Source of the DNA: Conyzicola nivalis
Lineage (GTDB): Bacteria; Actinomycetota; Actinomycetes; Actinomycetales; Microbacteriaceae
Direction: 5' to 3'
Assembly: GCF_014639655.1 (NCBI RefSeq)
Contig: NZ_BMGB01000001.1
Location: 2,515,082 to 2,579,081, forward strand
Length of the DNA: 64,000 bases
A program made the position numbers and the translations under genes. Within the stretch, counting starts at the first letter, position 1. Each line of letters opens with the position of its first letter. The notes beneath the pieces are model-generated. The model saw only the letters and a program-made list of their open reading frames with translations, did no database searches and had not been told where the DNA came from. This document shows positions 50,941 through 59,293 of this stretch, one piece after another.

Positions 50941-52371
50941 GTGAATCTCGTATCCGCCCGTGCACTCGACCTCATGCTCGACAGCTGGAGGGGCGCGGGA
51001 GCGACGCCCGCCTACGAAGCCCTGGCCGATCGCATCCGGCTTCTGATCCTCGACGGCCGCATCGGTCTCGGCACCCGCCTGCCCGCCGAACGCGACCTCG
51101 CCGCGCAGCTCGGAGTCAGCCGCACCACGGTGACCGCCGCCTACGCCGAGTTGCGCGAGAAGAACTACCTCAGCAGCGTGCGCGGTTCGGGCAGTGTCGC
51201 CCGCCAGCCGCACGGCGCGGGTATCCCGGCCGAGACGGTGGCGTCGGGCCTGCTCGACTTCAGCAAGGCCAGCATGCCGGCGCTGCCCGAACTGGCGGCC
51301 GCCGCCGTGGCCGCGGCCGAGCAGCTCCCCGCCTACTTCGGCGACAGCGGCTTCGACCCGGTGGGCATCCCCGTCCTGCGCCAGGCGATCGCCGACCGGT
51401 ATACGGCCCGCGGCCTGCCCACCGAACCCGACCAGATCATGGTCACCCTCGGCGCGCAGCACGCCATCGCCCTGCTCGCCCGCACCCTCATCGCCCGCGG
51501 CGACCGCGCGCTCGTCGAGACGCCCAGCTACCCGCACGCGATGGAAGCGTTGAAGTCGGCGGGCGCCCGCTTGGTGCCGGTCCCCGTCACGACCCACGAC
51601 GGTTGGGACCAGGAGGCGCTCGAGCAGACCATCCAGCGCACGAGCCCGTCGATCGGCTACCTCATGCCCGACTTCCACAATCCCACCGGCCAGACCATGC
51701 CCGCCGCCCTTCGCGAGCGCACCCTCGACCTCGCCGCACAGCACGGCACCACGTTGATCGCCGACGAGACGATGGCCGAACTCGACATCGATGCGACAGA
51801 GCGGATGCTGCCGTTCGCCGCCTACGGTGCGGCGGGTGCGCAGGCAATCCTTGTCGGGTCGGTCGGCAAGACCGTGTGGGGCGGCGTGCGCATCGGTTGG
51901 ATCCGCGCCGACCGCTCGGTCATCGCGCGCCTCGTGCGTGCGCGGTCGAGCGGCGACCTCGGAACGCCGGCCCTCGAACAGCTGATCGTGGCCCACCTGC
52001 TCGGCGACTACGACGCGATCCTCGAATCGCGCCGTCGACTGCTCACGACCGGGCGCGACTTCCTGCAGGCCCAGCTCGCCGAGAAGCTCCCCGAGTGGGA
52101 GGTACCGAGGGTCGCCGGCGGTCTCACCACCTGGGTGAACCTCGGCGCCCCCGTGAGTTCGCAGCTCACCCTCGCCGCCCGCAACGAGGGACTGCAGATC
52201 GCGGCCGGCCCCCGGTTCGGCATCGACGGCGCCTTCGAGAGGTTCCTGCGCATCCCGATCTCCTATCCCGAGGCCGAGACGGTGCGCGCCGTCGACGCGC
52301 TCGCCGCGGCCTGGCGCAGCGTCGGCCGCCTCGATCTGGCCGAGAGCGGTTGGCTCGCCGAGATCGTCTGA
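50941..52371 (+). CDS. MocR-type (GntR + aminotransferase-like PLP) transcriptional regulator
   Basis: 476 residues, GTG start at 50941. The N-terminal GntR winged helix is LADRIRLLILDGRIGLGTRLPAERDLAAQLGVSRTTVTAAYAELR. The fold-type I aminotransferase-like domain has LMPDFHNPTGQTM, IADETMAELDID and the PLP-lysine region GSVGKTVWGGVRIGW. Divergent from the yczE-like transporter gene, which it probably controls in response to PLP or an amino acid. Confidence 0.94.
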   Translation: MNLVSARALDLMLDSWRGAGATPAYEALADRIRLLILDGRIGLGTRLPAERDLAAQLGVSRTTVTAAYAELREKNYLSSVRGSGSVARQPHGAGIPAETVASGLLDFSKASMPALPELAAAAVAAAEQLPAYFGDSGFDPVGIPVLRQAIADRYTARGLPTEPDQIMVTLGAQHAIALLARTLIARGDRALVETPSYPHAMEALKSAGARLVPVPVTTHDGWDQEALEQTIQRTSPSIGYLMPDFHNPTGQTMPAALRERTLDLAAQHGTTLIADETMAELDIDATERMLPFAAYGAAGAQAILVGSVGKTVWGGVRIGWIRADRSVIARLVRARSSGDLGTPALEQLIVAHLLGDYDAILESRRRLLTTGRDFLQAQLAEKLPEWEVPRVAGGLTTWVNLGAPVSSQLTLAARNEGLQIAAGPRFGIDGAFERFLRIPISYPEAETVRAVDALAAAWRSVGRLDLAESGWLAEIV

Positions 52372-52526
52372 CCGGCCTTTCTCCCCCGACCGGGCGGGCC
52401 CGATTCATCCCGAGGGAGTATGGGCGTTTGCCGACCCCGCTGGGATAATCGGAAAGCACACCGGAGTGCACCCTCGTCTCAGCGACCGCAGCAGATCGCC
52501 CAGCGCACCCCCACCAGGAGTTTTCC

Positions 52527-55500
52527 GTGCACCTTTTGTCCGTGTTCAGCCTGCGCAACCGCGCGCTCATCGCCCTCGTGACGATTGTCGTCGGCATCTT
52601 CGGCGGAGTGGCACTCACCTCGCTGAAGCAGGAGCTCATTCCCTCGCTGTCGCTGCCGCAGATCTTCGTGGTGACGTCGTACCCCGGTGCCAGCCCCGAG
52701 GTCGTGAACGAAGACGTGTCGACCCCGATCGAGACGGCCATCCAGAGCGTGCCAGGGCTCGACGGCACGACCGCGACCTCCAACGCGAACGTCTCCACCA
52801 TCACCGCCTCGTTCGAGTACGGTACCGACATCACGACCTCCGAGCAGAAGGTGCAGCTCGCGATCAACCGCCTGTCGTCGCAGCTGCCCGAGAGCGCGGA
52901 CACCCAGGTGCTCACCTTCAGCCTCAGTGACCTTCCGGTCATCCAGATCGCCGTCACCAGCGACCTCGACCCGCGCGACCTGTCGGCGCAGCTCGAGAAT
53001 TCCGCGATTGCCGACATCAAGCAGCTCGAGGGCGTCAGCGACGCGAGCCTGCTCGGCTCGACCACACAGCGGGTCACCATCACCCCCGACGACGCCGCGC
53101 TCCTCGCCGCGGGTCTCTCCACCCAGGCGATCCGCGACGCGCTCGACGACAACGGCGTGCTGCTGCCCGCCGGCGAGATCACCGAAGACGGCAAGACCCT
53201 CACGGTTCAGGCCGGCTCGCGCATCCAGTCGACCGACGACCTCGCCGCGTTGCCGCTGATCGGCGGCCGCACCGCCACGACCCTCGGCAGCGTCGCCACG
53301 GTCACCCTCGAAGACGACCCGGTCACCGGGATCTCCCGCGTCGACGGCGAACCGTCGCTCACCATCGCCGTGACCAAGTCGCCCGCGGGCAACACCGTCG
53401 AGGTGTCGAAGCTCGTGCAAGACCTCATCCCCGAGATCGAAGACTCGCTCGGCAGCAACACCAAGCTGACCGTGGTCTTCGACCAGGCGCCGTTCATCGA
53501 GGAGTCGATCAACAGCCTCGCCGTCGAGGGCCTGCTCGGTCTCGTCTTCGCGGTCATCGTGATCCTGGTGTTCCTGCTCTCCATCCGCTCCACGCTCGTG
53601 ACGGCGATCTCGATCCCCGTCTCGGTGCTCATCACCTTCGTCGGCATGCAGGCCTCCGGCTACACGCTCAACATCATCACCCTCGGTGCGCTGACGATCG
53701 CCATCGGGCGCGTCGTCGACGACTCGATCGTGGTGATCGAGAACATCAAGCGCCACCTCGGCCTCGGCGAAGACAAGAAGACCGCGATCCTCACCGCCGT
53801 GCGTGAGGTCGCCGGCGCCGTCACCGCCTCGACCGTGACCACCGTCGCCGTGTTCCTGCCGCTCGCCCTCGTGGGCGACGTGACCGGCGAGCTGTTCCGC
53901 CCGTTCGCGCTCACCGTGACGATCGCCCTCGCCGCGAGCCTCTTCGTCTCGCTCACCATCGTGCCCGTGCTGGCCTACTGGTTCCTCAAGGCGAAGCCCG
54001 TGCACAAGCACGCCGGCGGTGTCGCCCCGGCCGCCGACGAGGTCGAGGCCCCCGGTCGCCTGCAGAAGGCGTACCTGCCGGTCATCCACTGGACGCTCAA
54101 GCGTCCGTGGCTCACCCTTCTCGCCGCGGCTCTCGTGCTCGTGCTGACCGGACTCGTGACCCCGCTGCTGAAGACCAACTTCATCGGCGACAGCGGCCAG
54201 AACACCCTCACCGTGACCCAGACCATGCCGCTCGGCTCGAGCCTCGAGGTGCGAGACGACGCGGCCATGAAGGTCGAGGACGCGCTCATCGGCCTGCCCG
54301 GCGTCGAGACCGTGCAGTTGTCGCTCGGCTCCAGCGGCAGCTCGCTGCAGGCCGCCTTCACGGGCAGCGGATCGACCACGTTCTCGCTGACGACGGATCC
54401 GGATGTCGACCAGGACGAACTGCAGGCCGACGTGCGTGATGCGGTGGCCGACATCGACGACGCGGGCGAGATCGCTCTCGCCGCGGCGAGCTCGGGCTTC
54501 GCGTCATCCGATATCGAAATCAACATCACGGCCAACGGTTCCGAAGACCTGACCACCTCGGCCGACGCGATCCTCGCCGAGGTCGAGAAGCTCGACGTTG
54601 TGGCCGAGGCGTCGAGCAACCTGTCGGTGACGCAGCCGTACATCGCCATCACCGTCGACCGCGCTGCGGCGGCGGAGGCGGGCCTCAGCGAGATCGCCGT
54701 CGGCGGCATCATCACCGCCGCGATGAACCCGAGCGCGAGCGGTTCGGTCGTGATCGACGAGGAGACCCTCTCGATCTACATCGACAACGCGAACGCGCCG
54801 ACCACCCTCGGCGAGATCCAGGCGTTCCAGATCCCGACGGCGACCGGCTTCGTGCCGCTGTCCGACCTCGCCACGGTCGAGCAGGCCGACGGGCCTTCGA
54901 GCATCACGACCATCAAGGGCGTGCGCAGTGCGACCGTGAGCGTCACCCCGGGCAGCGACGACGTGGGCACCGCCTCGTCCCTCGTATCGGCTGCCGTCGC
55001 CGAGGTCGACCTGCCCGCCGGCGCCTCCGCCGAGCTCGGCGGCGTCACGTCGCAGCAGGGGGACGCGTTCCAGCAGCTCGGCCTCGCGCTGCTCGTCGCC
55101 ATCCTGATCGTCTACGTGGTGATGGTCGCGACCTTCAAGAGCCTGCTTCAGCCGCTGCTGTTGCTCGTCTCGGTGCCGTTCGCGGCGACCGGCGCGATCC
55201 TGCTGCAGGTGGCCACGGGCATTCCGCTCGGCGTTCCGTCGCTCATCGGCGTGCTGATGCTCATCGGAATCGTCGTGACCAACGCGATCGTGCTCGTCGA
55301 CCTCATCAACCAGTACCGCGAACGCGGCATGAAGGTGGGCGAGGCGATCGTGCACGGCGCCTCGCGCCGACTGCGCCCGATCCTGATGACGGCGCTCGCC
55401 ACGATCTTCGCGCTGCTGCCGCTCGGCATCGGCCTCACCGGCCACGGCGGGTTCATCTCGCAGCCGCTCGCGATCATCGTGATCGGCGGCCTCGTGTCGT

Positions 55501-55625
55501 CGACGATCCTCACCCTGGTTGTGCTGCCCACGCTGTACTACCTGGTCGAGGGCCGCAAGGAGCGTCGCGCCGACAAGCGCGCGGCGAAGGCGGCGGTCCT
55601 GGCGCCCGACGCTTCAGCCGAGTAG
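52527..55625 (+). CDS. RND-family (HAE1/SwrC-like) efflux transporter
   Basis: 1032 residues, GTG start, 12 membrane helices in the duplicated AcrB pattern. FSLRNRALIALVTIVVGIFGGVAL is TM1, and YPGASPEVVNEDVSTPIETAIQSVPG the porter domain. GRVVDDSIVVIENIKRHLGLGEDKKTA contains the TM4 proton-relay Asp pair, GVLMLIGIVVTNAIVLVDLINQYRERG the TM10 counterpart. No periplasmic adaptor gene is adjacent, as usual in Gram-positive bacteria. SwrC in Bacillus exports surfactin; substrate here is unknown. GGAG in the leader precedes the start. Confidence 0.95.
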   Translation: MHLLSVFSLRNRALIALVTIVVGIFGGVALTSLKQELIPSLSLPQIFVVTSYPGASPEVVNEDVSTPIETAIQSVPGLDGTTATSNANVSTITASFEYGTDITTSEQKVQLAINRLSSQLPESADTQVLTFSLSDLPVIQIAVTSDLDPRDLSAQLENSAIADIKQLEGVSDASLLGSTTQRVTITPDDAALLAAGLSTQAIRDALDDNGVLLPAGEITEDGKTLTVQAGSRIQSTDDLAALPLIGGRTATTLGSVATVTLEDDPVTGISRVDGEPSLTIAVTKSPAGNTVEVSKLVQDLIPEIEDSLGSNTKLTVVFDQAPFIEESINSLAVEGLLGLVFAVIVILVFLLSIRSTLVTAISIPVSVLITFVGMQASGYTLNIITLGALTIAIGRVVDDSIVVIENIKRHLGLGEDKKTAILTAVREVAGAVTASTVTTVAVFLPLALVGDVTGELFRPFALTVTIALAASLFVSLTIVPVLAYWFLKAKPVHKHAGGVAPAADEVEAPGRLQKAYLPVIHWTLKRPWLTLLAAALVLVLTGLVTPLLKTNFIGDSGQNTLTVTQTMPLGSSLEVRDDAAMKVEDALIGLPGVETVQLSLGSSGSSLQAAFTGSGSTTFSLTTDPDVDQDELQADVRDAVADIDDAGEIALAAASSGFASSDIEINITANGSEDLTTSADAILAEVEKLDVVAEASSNLSVTQPYIAITVDRAAAAEAGLSEIAVGGIITAAMNPSASGSVVIDEETLSIYIDNANAPTTLGEIQAFQIPTATGFVPLSDLATVEQADGPSSITTIKGVRSATVSVTPGSDDVGTASSLVSAAVAEVDLPAGASAELGGVTSQQGDAFQQLGLALLVAILIVYVVMVATFKSLLQPLLLLVSVPFAATGAILLQVATGIPLGVPSLIGVLMLIGIVVTNAIVLVDLINQYRERGMKVGEAIVHGASRRLRPILMTALATIFALLPLGIGLTGHGGFISQPLAIIVIGGLVSSTILTLVVLPTLYYLVEGRKERRADKRAAKAAVLAPDASAE

Positions 55626-55716
55626 CCGCCGACTGACCGGGCGTTGAGCATTGCTCCACAGCGTTCGGTAGAATCGGCCCAGTCCACATCGACCGACGCA
55701 GTGAGCAGGAGCATCC

Positions 55717-56001
55717 ATGACCGACGCGCCAGTGATCCTCCCGCCGATGCTGTACCTCCCGGTGCTCGAGCATCCCGAGGGCGGGGATTACGCGGCAGTT
55801 CTCGAGCTCTCAGATAAGCGGATGGGGCTGCTCGCCTATACGGCGCTCGACCGGCTCGCCGACAAGTGCGGTGTGAACCAGTCGTGGATTGTGATGTCCA
55901 CCTCGCAGCTCGGACGCATCAAGGAAGCGCAGCCCTACGACGTCGTGCTCTTCGACTTCGACGTGCCGGCCTCCATGCGCAGCGGGGAGCGCATCGCATG
56001 A
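55717..56001 (+). CDS. SAV_915/SseB-like small protein, first gene of the effector-like cassette
   Basis: 94 residues. YLPVLEHPEGGDYAAVLELSDKRMGLLAYTALDRLADKCGVNQSWIVMSTSQLGRI matches the pattern of small SAV_915/SseB-N-like proteins: ALL-x-YT-x-x-DRL, then QSWI and a final DFDVP strand. Family function is unknown, but such proteins often sit beside ESX/WXG100-type genes. AGCAGGAGC precedes the ATG. Its stop overlaps the next start by four bases. Confidence 0.75.
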   Translation: MTDAPVILPPMLYLPVLEHPEGGDYAAVLELSDKRMGLLAYTALDRLADKCGVNQSWIVMSTSQLGRIKEAQPYDVVLFDFDVPASMRSGERIA

Positions 56002-56291
56002 GCGACATCTATGTCGACCGCACCAACATGGAGCGTCTCATGACGCTTCAAGAGGAAGACGCCGACTCGAACTACACGGGACTCGGCGCCATGCCGGCCG
56101 CCGTCGACGCCGGAGCCGCGACCGCACTGATCGCCTTTCTCGCCACGGGTGCGGCCGAGGCGGCGGGCATCATGGCGGACACCCACCGGGTGCTCGCGGC
56201 CATCACCACGGCCGTGGTCGAAGACGTCACCCTCACCGAGGAGCAGATCCAAGAAGACCTCGGCCTCATCGGTAAGGGGCTGGACGACTAA
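55998..56291 (+). CDS. Small helical protein, WXG100/EspC-like partner
   Basis: 97 residues, no signal peptide, mainly helical with an Ala-rich centre (GAATALIAFLATGAAEAAGIMADTHRVLAAITTAVVEDV). Opening IYVDRTNMERLMTLQEEDAD and length resemble EspC/WXG100-type partners of type VII substrates, but there is no W-x-G motif. ATGA overlap with the upstream gene, TAATG overlap with the downstream one (stop 56289-56291, start 56291). Likely co-folds with the downstream protein. Confidence 0.65.
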   Translation: MSDIYVDRTNMERLMTLQEEDADSNYTGLGAMPAAVDAGAATALIAFLATGAAEAAGIMADTHRVLAAITTAVVEDVTLTEEQIQEDLGLIGKGLDD

Positions 56292-57442
56292 TGGGCCTCA
56301 ATGTGATTGTTTCCGGCGACCCGGAGGGCATGCGGGGCATCGCCACTTGGCTCGACAACGACGTGGCGAAGCCCACGTCGTATGCCGACCTCGACCTCGC
56401 CTACGCGTGGGGCGACTCCTCGAACTACTGGACGGGCAAGTCGGGCGACGCGTTTCGCACCGCAGCGATGAAGGTGCGCGACAGCAGTTCCGGGCTTCCC
56501 AAACTGGCAAACGACATCGCCAGCGCCATCCGCGCCTACGCCTCGCGGATCGAGCGCGCACAGGAAGAGTTCAGCGGGTACCTCACGCAGGCAACGAGCG
56601 CCGGCCTTAAGGTTACGGGCACCGTCGTCGCGGTTCCGACAACGTCTCTGCAATACTGCCCGGCCGACAACGCGCCCGAGGCAGACATCAAGGAGTACGA
56701 CAGCTACCTGGCGAAGATGGAGACCTATAACCAACTTTCCGAGCTTTACGGAACCTGGATCGGAGAGATCGATAAGTGGATCTCCGAGAATCTTGTGCCG
56801 CTCTCCGTCAGGGCCGGTGAGTTCGCCGAACTCGGGGAGCTTTTGGCAGGTCTCGCTCTCGACAACGGAGACATCATCGACTTCACGCTCGACTACGCGG
56901 ACAATAAGGCGGATCGGCTGCACGTGAAGTTCGAGGAGGACGCGGCTGCCATCCAGCAGACCCTCGACGACATCCGGGCAGGGCAACGTTCCGGCAATCC
57001 CGCCCTGCGCGCCGCGGCGGATGCGGTGAACCCGTCGGAGATTCGCAAGGGCCTTGGCGCGTTGAACGAGATGATTGGCGAAGTGCGCGGAGTCTCAAAG
57101 TTCATTCCGGTGGCGGGCGGCGTTGTCACCGTCGTCGGGGCCGGGATGGATCTCGCCGCGGGCGAGTCCCCTTCCTCGATCGCCGTGGAATTCGGCGGCG
57201 GCGTCGCCGGCGCCGCCGCCGGAACCGCGCTCGTCGCCGCGGTGGGTTCAACCTGGGCGGTGCCGCCGGTCGGCGCTGTCGTCACGGTCGCCGCCGCCGC
57301 TGTCGCTGCGGGAGCGGGCGCAAAGTGGCTCTACGAGTCGCAGGTGCCGATCGATGTTCGCGAGTCGATCGACGGCTTTCTCGTCGGTCACGGCCGGCCG
57401 GTGATTCTCAGCGGGGCAAAGCCCACCTGGGGCTCCTGGTGA
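56291..57442 (+). CDS. WXG-like protein with glycine-zipper C-terminus, candidate type VII effector
   Basis: 383 residues. The N-terminal helical domain (1-110) has AYAWGDSSNYWTGKSGDAFR, i.e. W-T-G between helices, as in WXG/LXG secreted proteins. A second helical region spans about 130-265. Residues 270-345 are Gly/Ala-rich and hydrophobic (GGVVTVVGAGMDLAAGE, GGGVAGAAAGTALVAAVG, VGAVVTVAAAAVAAGAGAKW), like the glycine zippers of pore-forming type VII toxins. No enzymatic domain is seen. The stop overlaps the next gene (GTGA). Secretion and toxicity are inferred, not shown. Confidence 0.7.
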   Translation: MGLNVIVSGDPEGMRGIATWLDNDVAKPTSYADLDLAYAWGDSSNYWTGKSGDAFRTAAMKVRDSSSGLPKLANDIASAIRAYASRIERAQEEFSGYLTQATSAGLKVTGTVVAVPTTSLQYCPADNAPEADIKEYDSYLAKMETYNQLSELYGTWIGEIDKWISENLVPLSVRAGEFAELGELLAGLALDNGDIIDFTLDYADNKADRLHVKFEEDAAAIQQTLDDIRAGQRSGNPALRAAADAVNPSEIRKGLGALNEMIGEVRGVSKFIPVAGGVVTVVGAGMDLAAGESPSSIAVEFGGGVAGAAAGTALVAAVGSTWAVPPVGAVVTVAAAAVAAGAGAKWLYESQVPIDVRESIDGFLVGHGRPVILSGAKPTWGSW

Positions 57443-58191
57443 GCGCCGCCACGATGCGGCTAGCATCGGTCGAGCGCGCGTCGACCCGAGTGCCCGTGCG
57501 CACGACGCCGGTCAATCCGGTCGTCGCCGTAGTGTTCCTGGGCGCAATCGTGCTGATCTTCGCCGCGCTGGCGATCTTCAACGTCTATCCATCCGCCCGG
57601 TTCGCGTTCATTGCCGCCGCAGTCTTCCTCATGCTCTTCCCGGTGGGAGTGGGGCTGCTCAACACCCGGCTCAAGCCGGGGGTCGTGCGCTTCGACGAGA
57701 ACGCTGCATCGCTGCGCTTCATCCCCCAGGCGGCGGCCCCTGTGCTGTTCTTCGCGGCCGCGCTCGTGGGGCTGGTTCCCGGAATTGTCGCCCTGGTCAA
57801 CGGCCTCGACGCCATCGGGCGCGGGCTCGCGGTCATCAGCGCACTCTGCCTCGTCTGGGTGTTGCAGCAGCTGTGGGCACTGCGTCTCCCCGCGGGGCTC
57901 GTGCTCGATGAGCACGGCATCCGCGGAGTTCGCGGCTCAAAGGCGGTCGATCTCAGCTGGGATGATCTCGCCAAGGCAGAGGTTACGGCGCCGAAGGGAA
58001 TACGGCTGACGCTGCACCTCCGGCCGGCGGGCTCGGTTGTGATCGAGCCGCAGTACATCGGCTCCGATCCGAACGTGCTCGCGCCCGTGATCAACTTCTT
58101 CCGCGAGCACCCGCAGCACCGTGCGGCTCTCGCCACTCCGCGGGCGGCGCTCGAGCTCGTGGAGGCGCACGCCTCCGCACGCGCTGACTAG
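57439..58191 (+). CDS. Four-helix membrane protein with PH-like domain, candidate immunity protein
   Basis: 250 residues from the GTG at 57439 (overlaps the upstream TGA); an ATG at 57454 is an alternative. Two helix pairs are at about 26-75 (VVAVVFLGAIVLIFAALAIF, FAFIAAAVFLMLFPVGVG) and 97-145. They are followed by a soluble region (LVLDEHGIRGVRGSKAVDLSWDDLAKAEV) resembling bacterial PH-like domains. In polymorphic toxin loci a membrane protein directly after a pore-former is usually the immunity protein; that role is inferred from position. Confidence 0.7.
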   Translation: MSAATMRLASVERASTRVPVRTTPVNPVVAVVFLGAIVLIFAALAIFNVYPSARFAFIAAAVFLMLFPVGVGLLNTRLKPGVVRFDENAASLRFIPQAAAPVLFFAAALVGLVPGIVALVNGLDAIGRGLAVISALCLVWVLQQLWALRLPAGLVLDEHGIRGVRGSKAVDLSWDDLAKAEVTAPKGIRLTLHLRPAGSVVIEPQYIGSDPNVLAPVINFFREHPQHRAALATPRAALELVEAHASARAD

Positions 58192-58200
58192 GCTCGGAGC

Positions 58201-58686
58201 ATGGCAACTCCCGACTTCGTTCTAGCCCTGCGCGAGAAGGTCGGCACCCACCCACTGTGGCTCTCCGGAGTCACGGCGGTGGTGCTGCGCGACGGTGACA
58301 GCACCACCGGAACGGAGGTGCTGCTCGTGCGGCGCTCCGACACGGGCGCGTGGACCCCGGTCACCGGCATCATCGACCCGGGTGAGGAGCCTGCCGTGGC
58401 CGCCGCCCGCGAGATCCTCGAGGAGGCGAACGTCGTCGCGACGGTCGACACCCTCGTCTGGGTGAAGGTCACCGACCCGGTGCGCTACGAGAACGGCGAC
58501 GAGTCGCAGTACCTCGACCTCATCTTCAGGTGCAGCTACGTCTCCGGCGACGCGTTCCCCGCCGACGGTGAGAACACCGAGGCCGCCTGGTTCGCGCTCA
58601 ACGCCCTGCCCACGATCAGCGAGGACATGCGCGGCCGCGTCATGAGCGCGGTCGAGACCGACGGCACCGCCCGCTTCGAGGTCTAG
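58201..58686 (+). CDS. NUDIX hydrolase
   Basis: 161 residues. The Nudix box is GIIDPGEEPAVAAAREILEEANV: the G-x5-E-x7-RE-U-x-EE part is complete, but the final Gly of the consensus is Asn. VTGIIDPGEEP and DLIFRCSYVSG flank it. Hydrolyses nucleoside diphosphate derivatives; substrate unknown. Starts 9 bases after the membrane protein stop, so it may share the transcript. Shares CTAG with the convergent GNAT stop. Confidence 0.93.
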   Translation: MATPDFVLALREKVGTHPLWLSGVTAVVLRDGDSTTGTEVLLVRRSDTGAWTPVTGIIDPGEEPAVAAAREILEEANVVATVDTLVWVKVTDPVRYENGDESQYLDLIFRCSYVSGDAFPADGENTEAAWFALNALPTISEDMRGRVMSAVETDGTARFEV

Positions 58687-59138
58687 CCCAGCCGCTTCTC
58701 CATACACACGCTCGACTCGTCGCCCACATACTTGCCGAAGTTCGGGATGTGCACGTAGCCGTGCTTCAGGTACAGCGCGATCGCGTCGGGCTGCTCCCAG
58801 CCGGTCTCGAGACGGATGACAGAGACGGATGCCGCGGCGGCAGCCTCCGCGAGGCGGCCCAGCAGCGCGCCCGCGACGCCGCGACCCCTATGGTTCTCGG
58901 CCACGAACATCCGCTTCACTTCGGCGGAGCCGTCTCCGTTGTCGACCAGCGCGACGATCCCGGCAAGCCCCTCGTCGCGCGCCACGAACAGCGTCACGCC
59001 CGGCTGCTCGAGTTCGGCCACATCGAGCTTGTGGTACGCCTCGGGCGGGTAGAGGCTGAGCGCGTACTCGTCGGCGAGGCGCATCAGCTCGAGCACGTCG
59101 GGCTGACGCGGGGGCTCGATGGTGATGGTGGTTGGCAT
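58683..59138 (-). CDS. GNAT acetyltransferase
   Basis: 151 residues. AEVKRMFVAENHRGRGVAGALLGRLAEAA is motif A with the acetyl-CoA loop RGRGVAG; RLETGWEQPDAIALYLKHGY is motif B. Resembles the purC-linked GNAT at 32789-33283. Convergent with the NUDIX gene, sharing the CTAG at 58683-58686. Confidence 0.9.
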   Translation of the reverse strand: MPTTITIEPPRQPDVLELMRLADEYALSLYPPEAYHKLDVAELEQPGVTLFVARDEGLAGIVALVDNGDGSAEVKRMFVAENHRGRGVAGALLGRLAEAAAAASVSVIRLETGWEQPDAIALYLKHGYVHIPNFGKYVGDESSVCMEKRLG

Positions 59139-59293
59139 GCGTCAATTCTGTCCCCTTGACCGCCCGTCCTGGGCTCGAGAAGGATGGGCGCATCGCGCAA
59201 TGAACGGATTTGTCAGCGACGTTCACGAAGGCTCATTTGCCTCTACCGGAGCGCGTCCCCCGCGTGTTCATTTCGCAGCGACGTTGAACGGTT

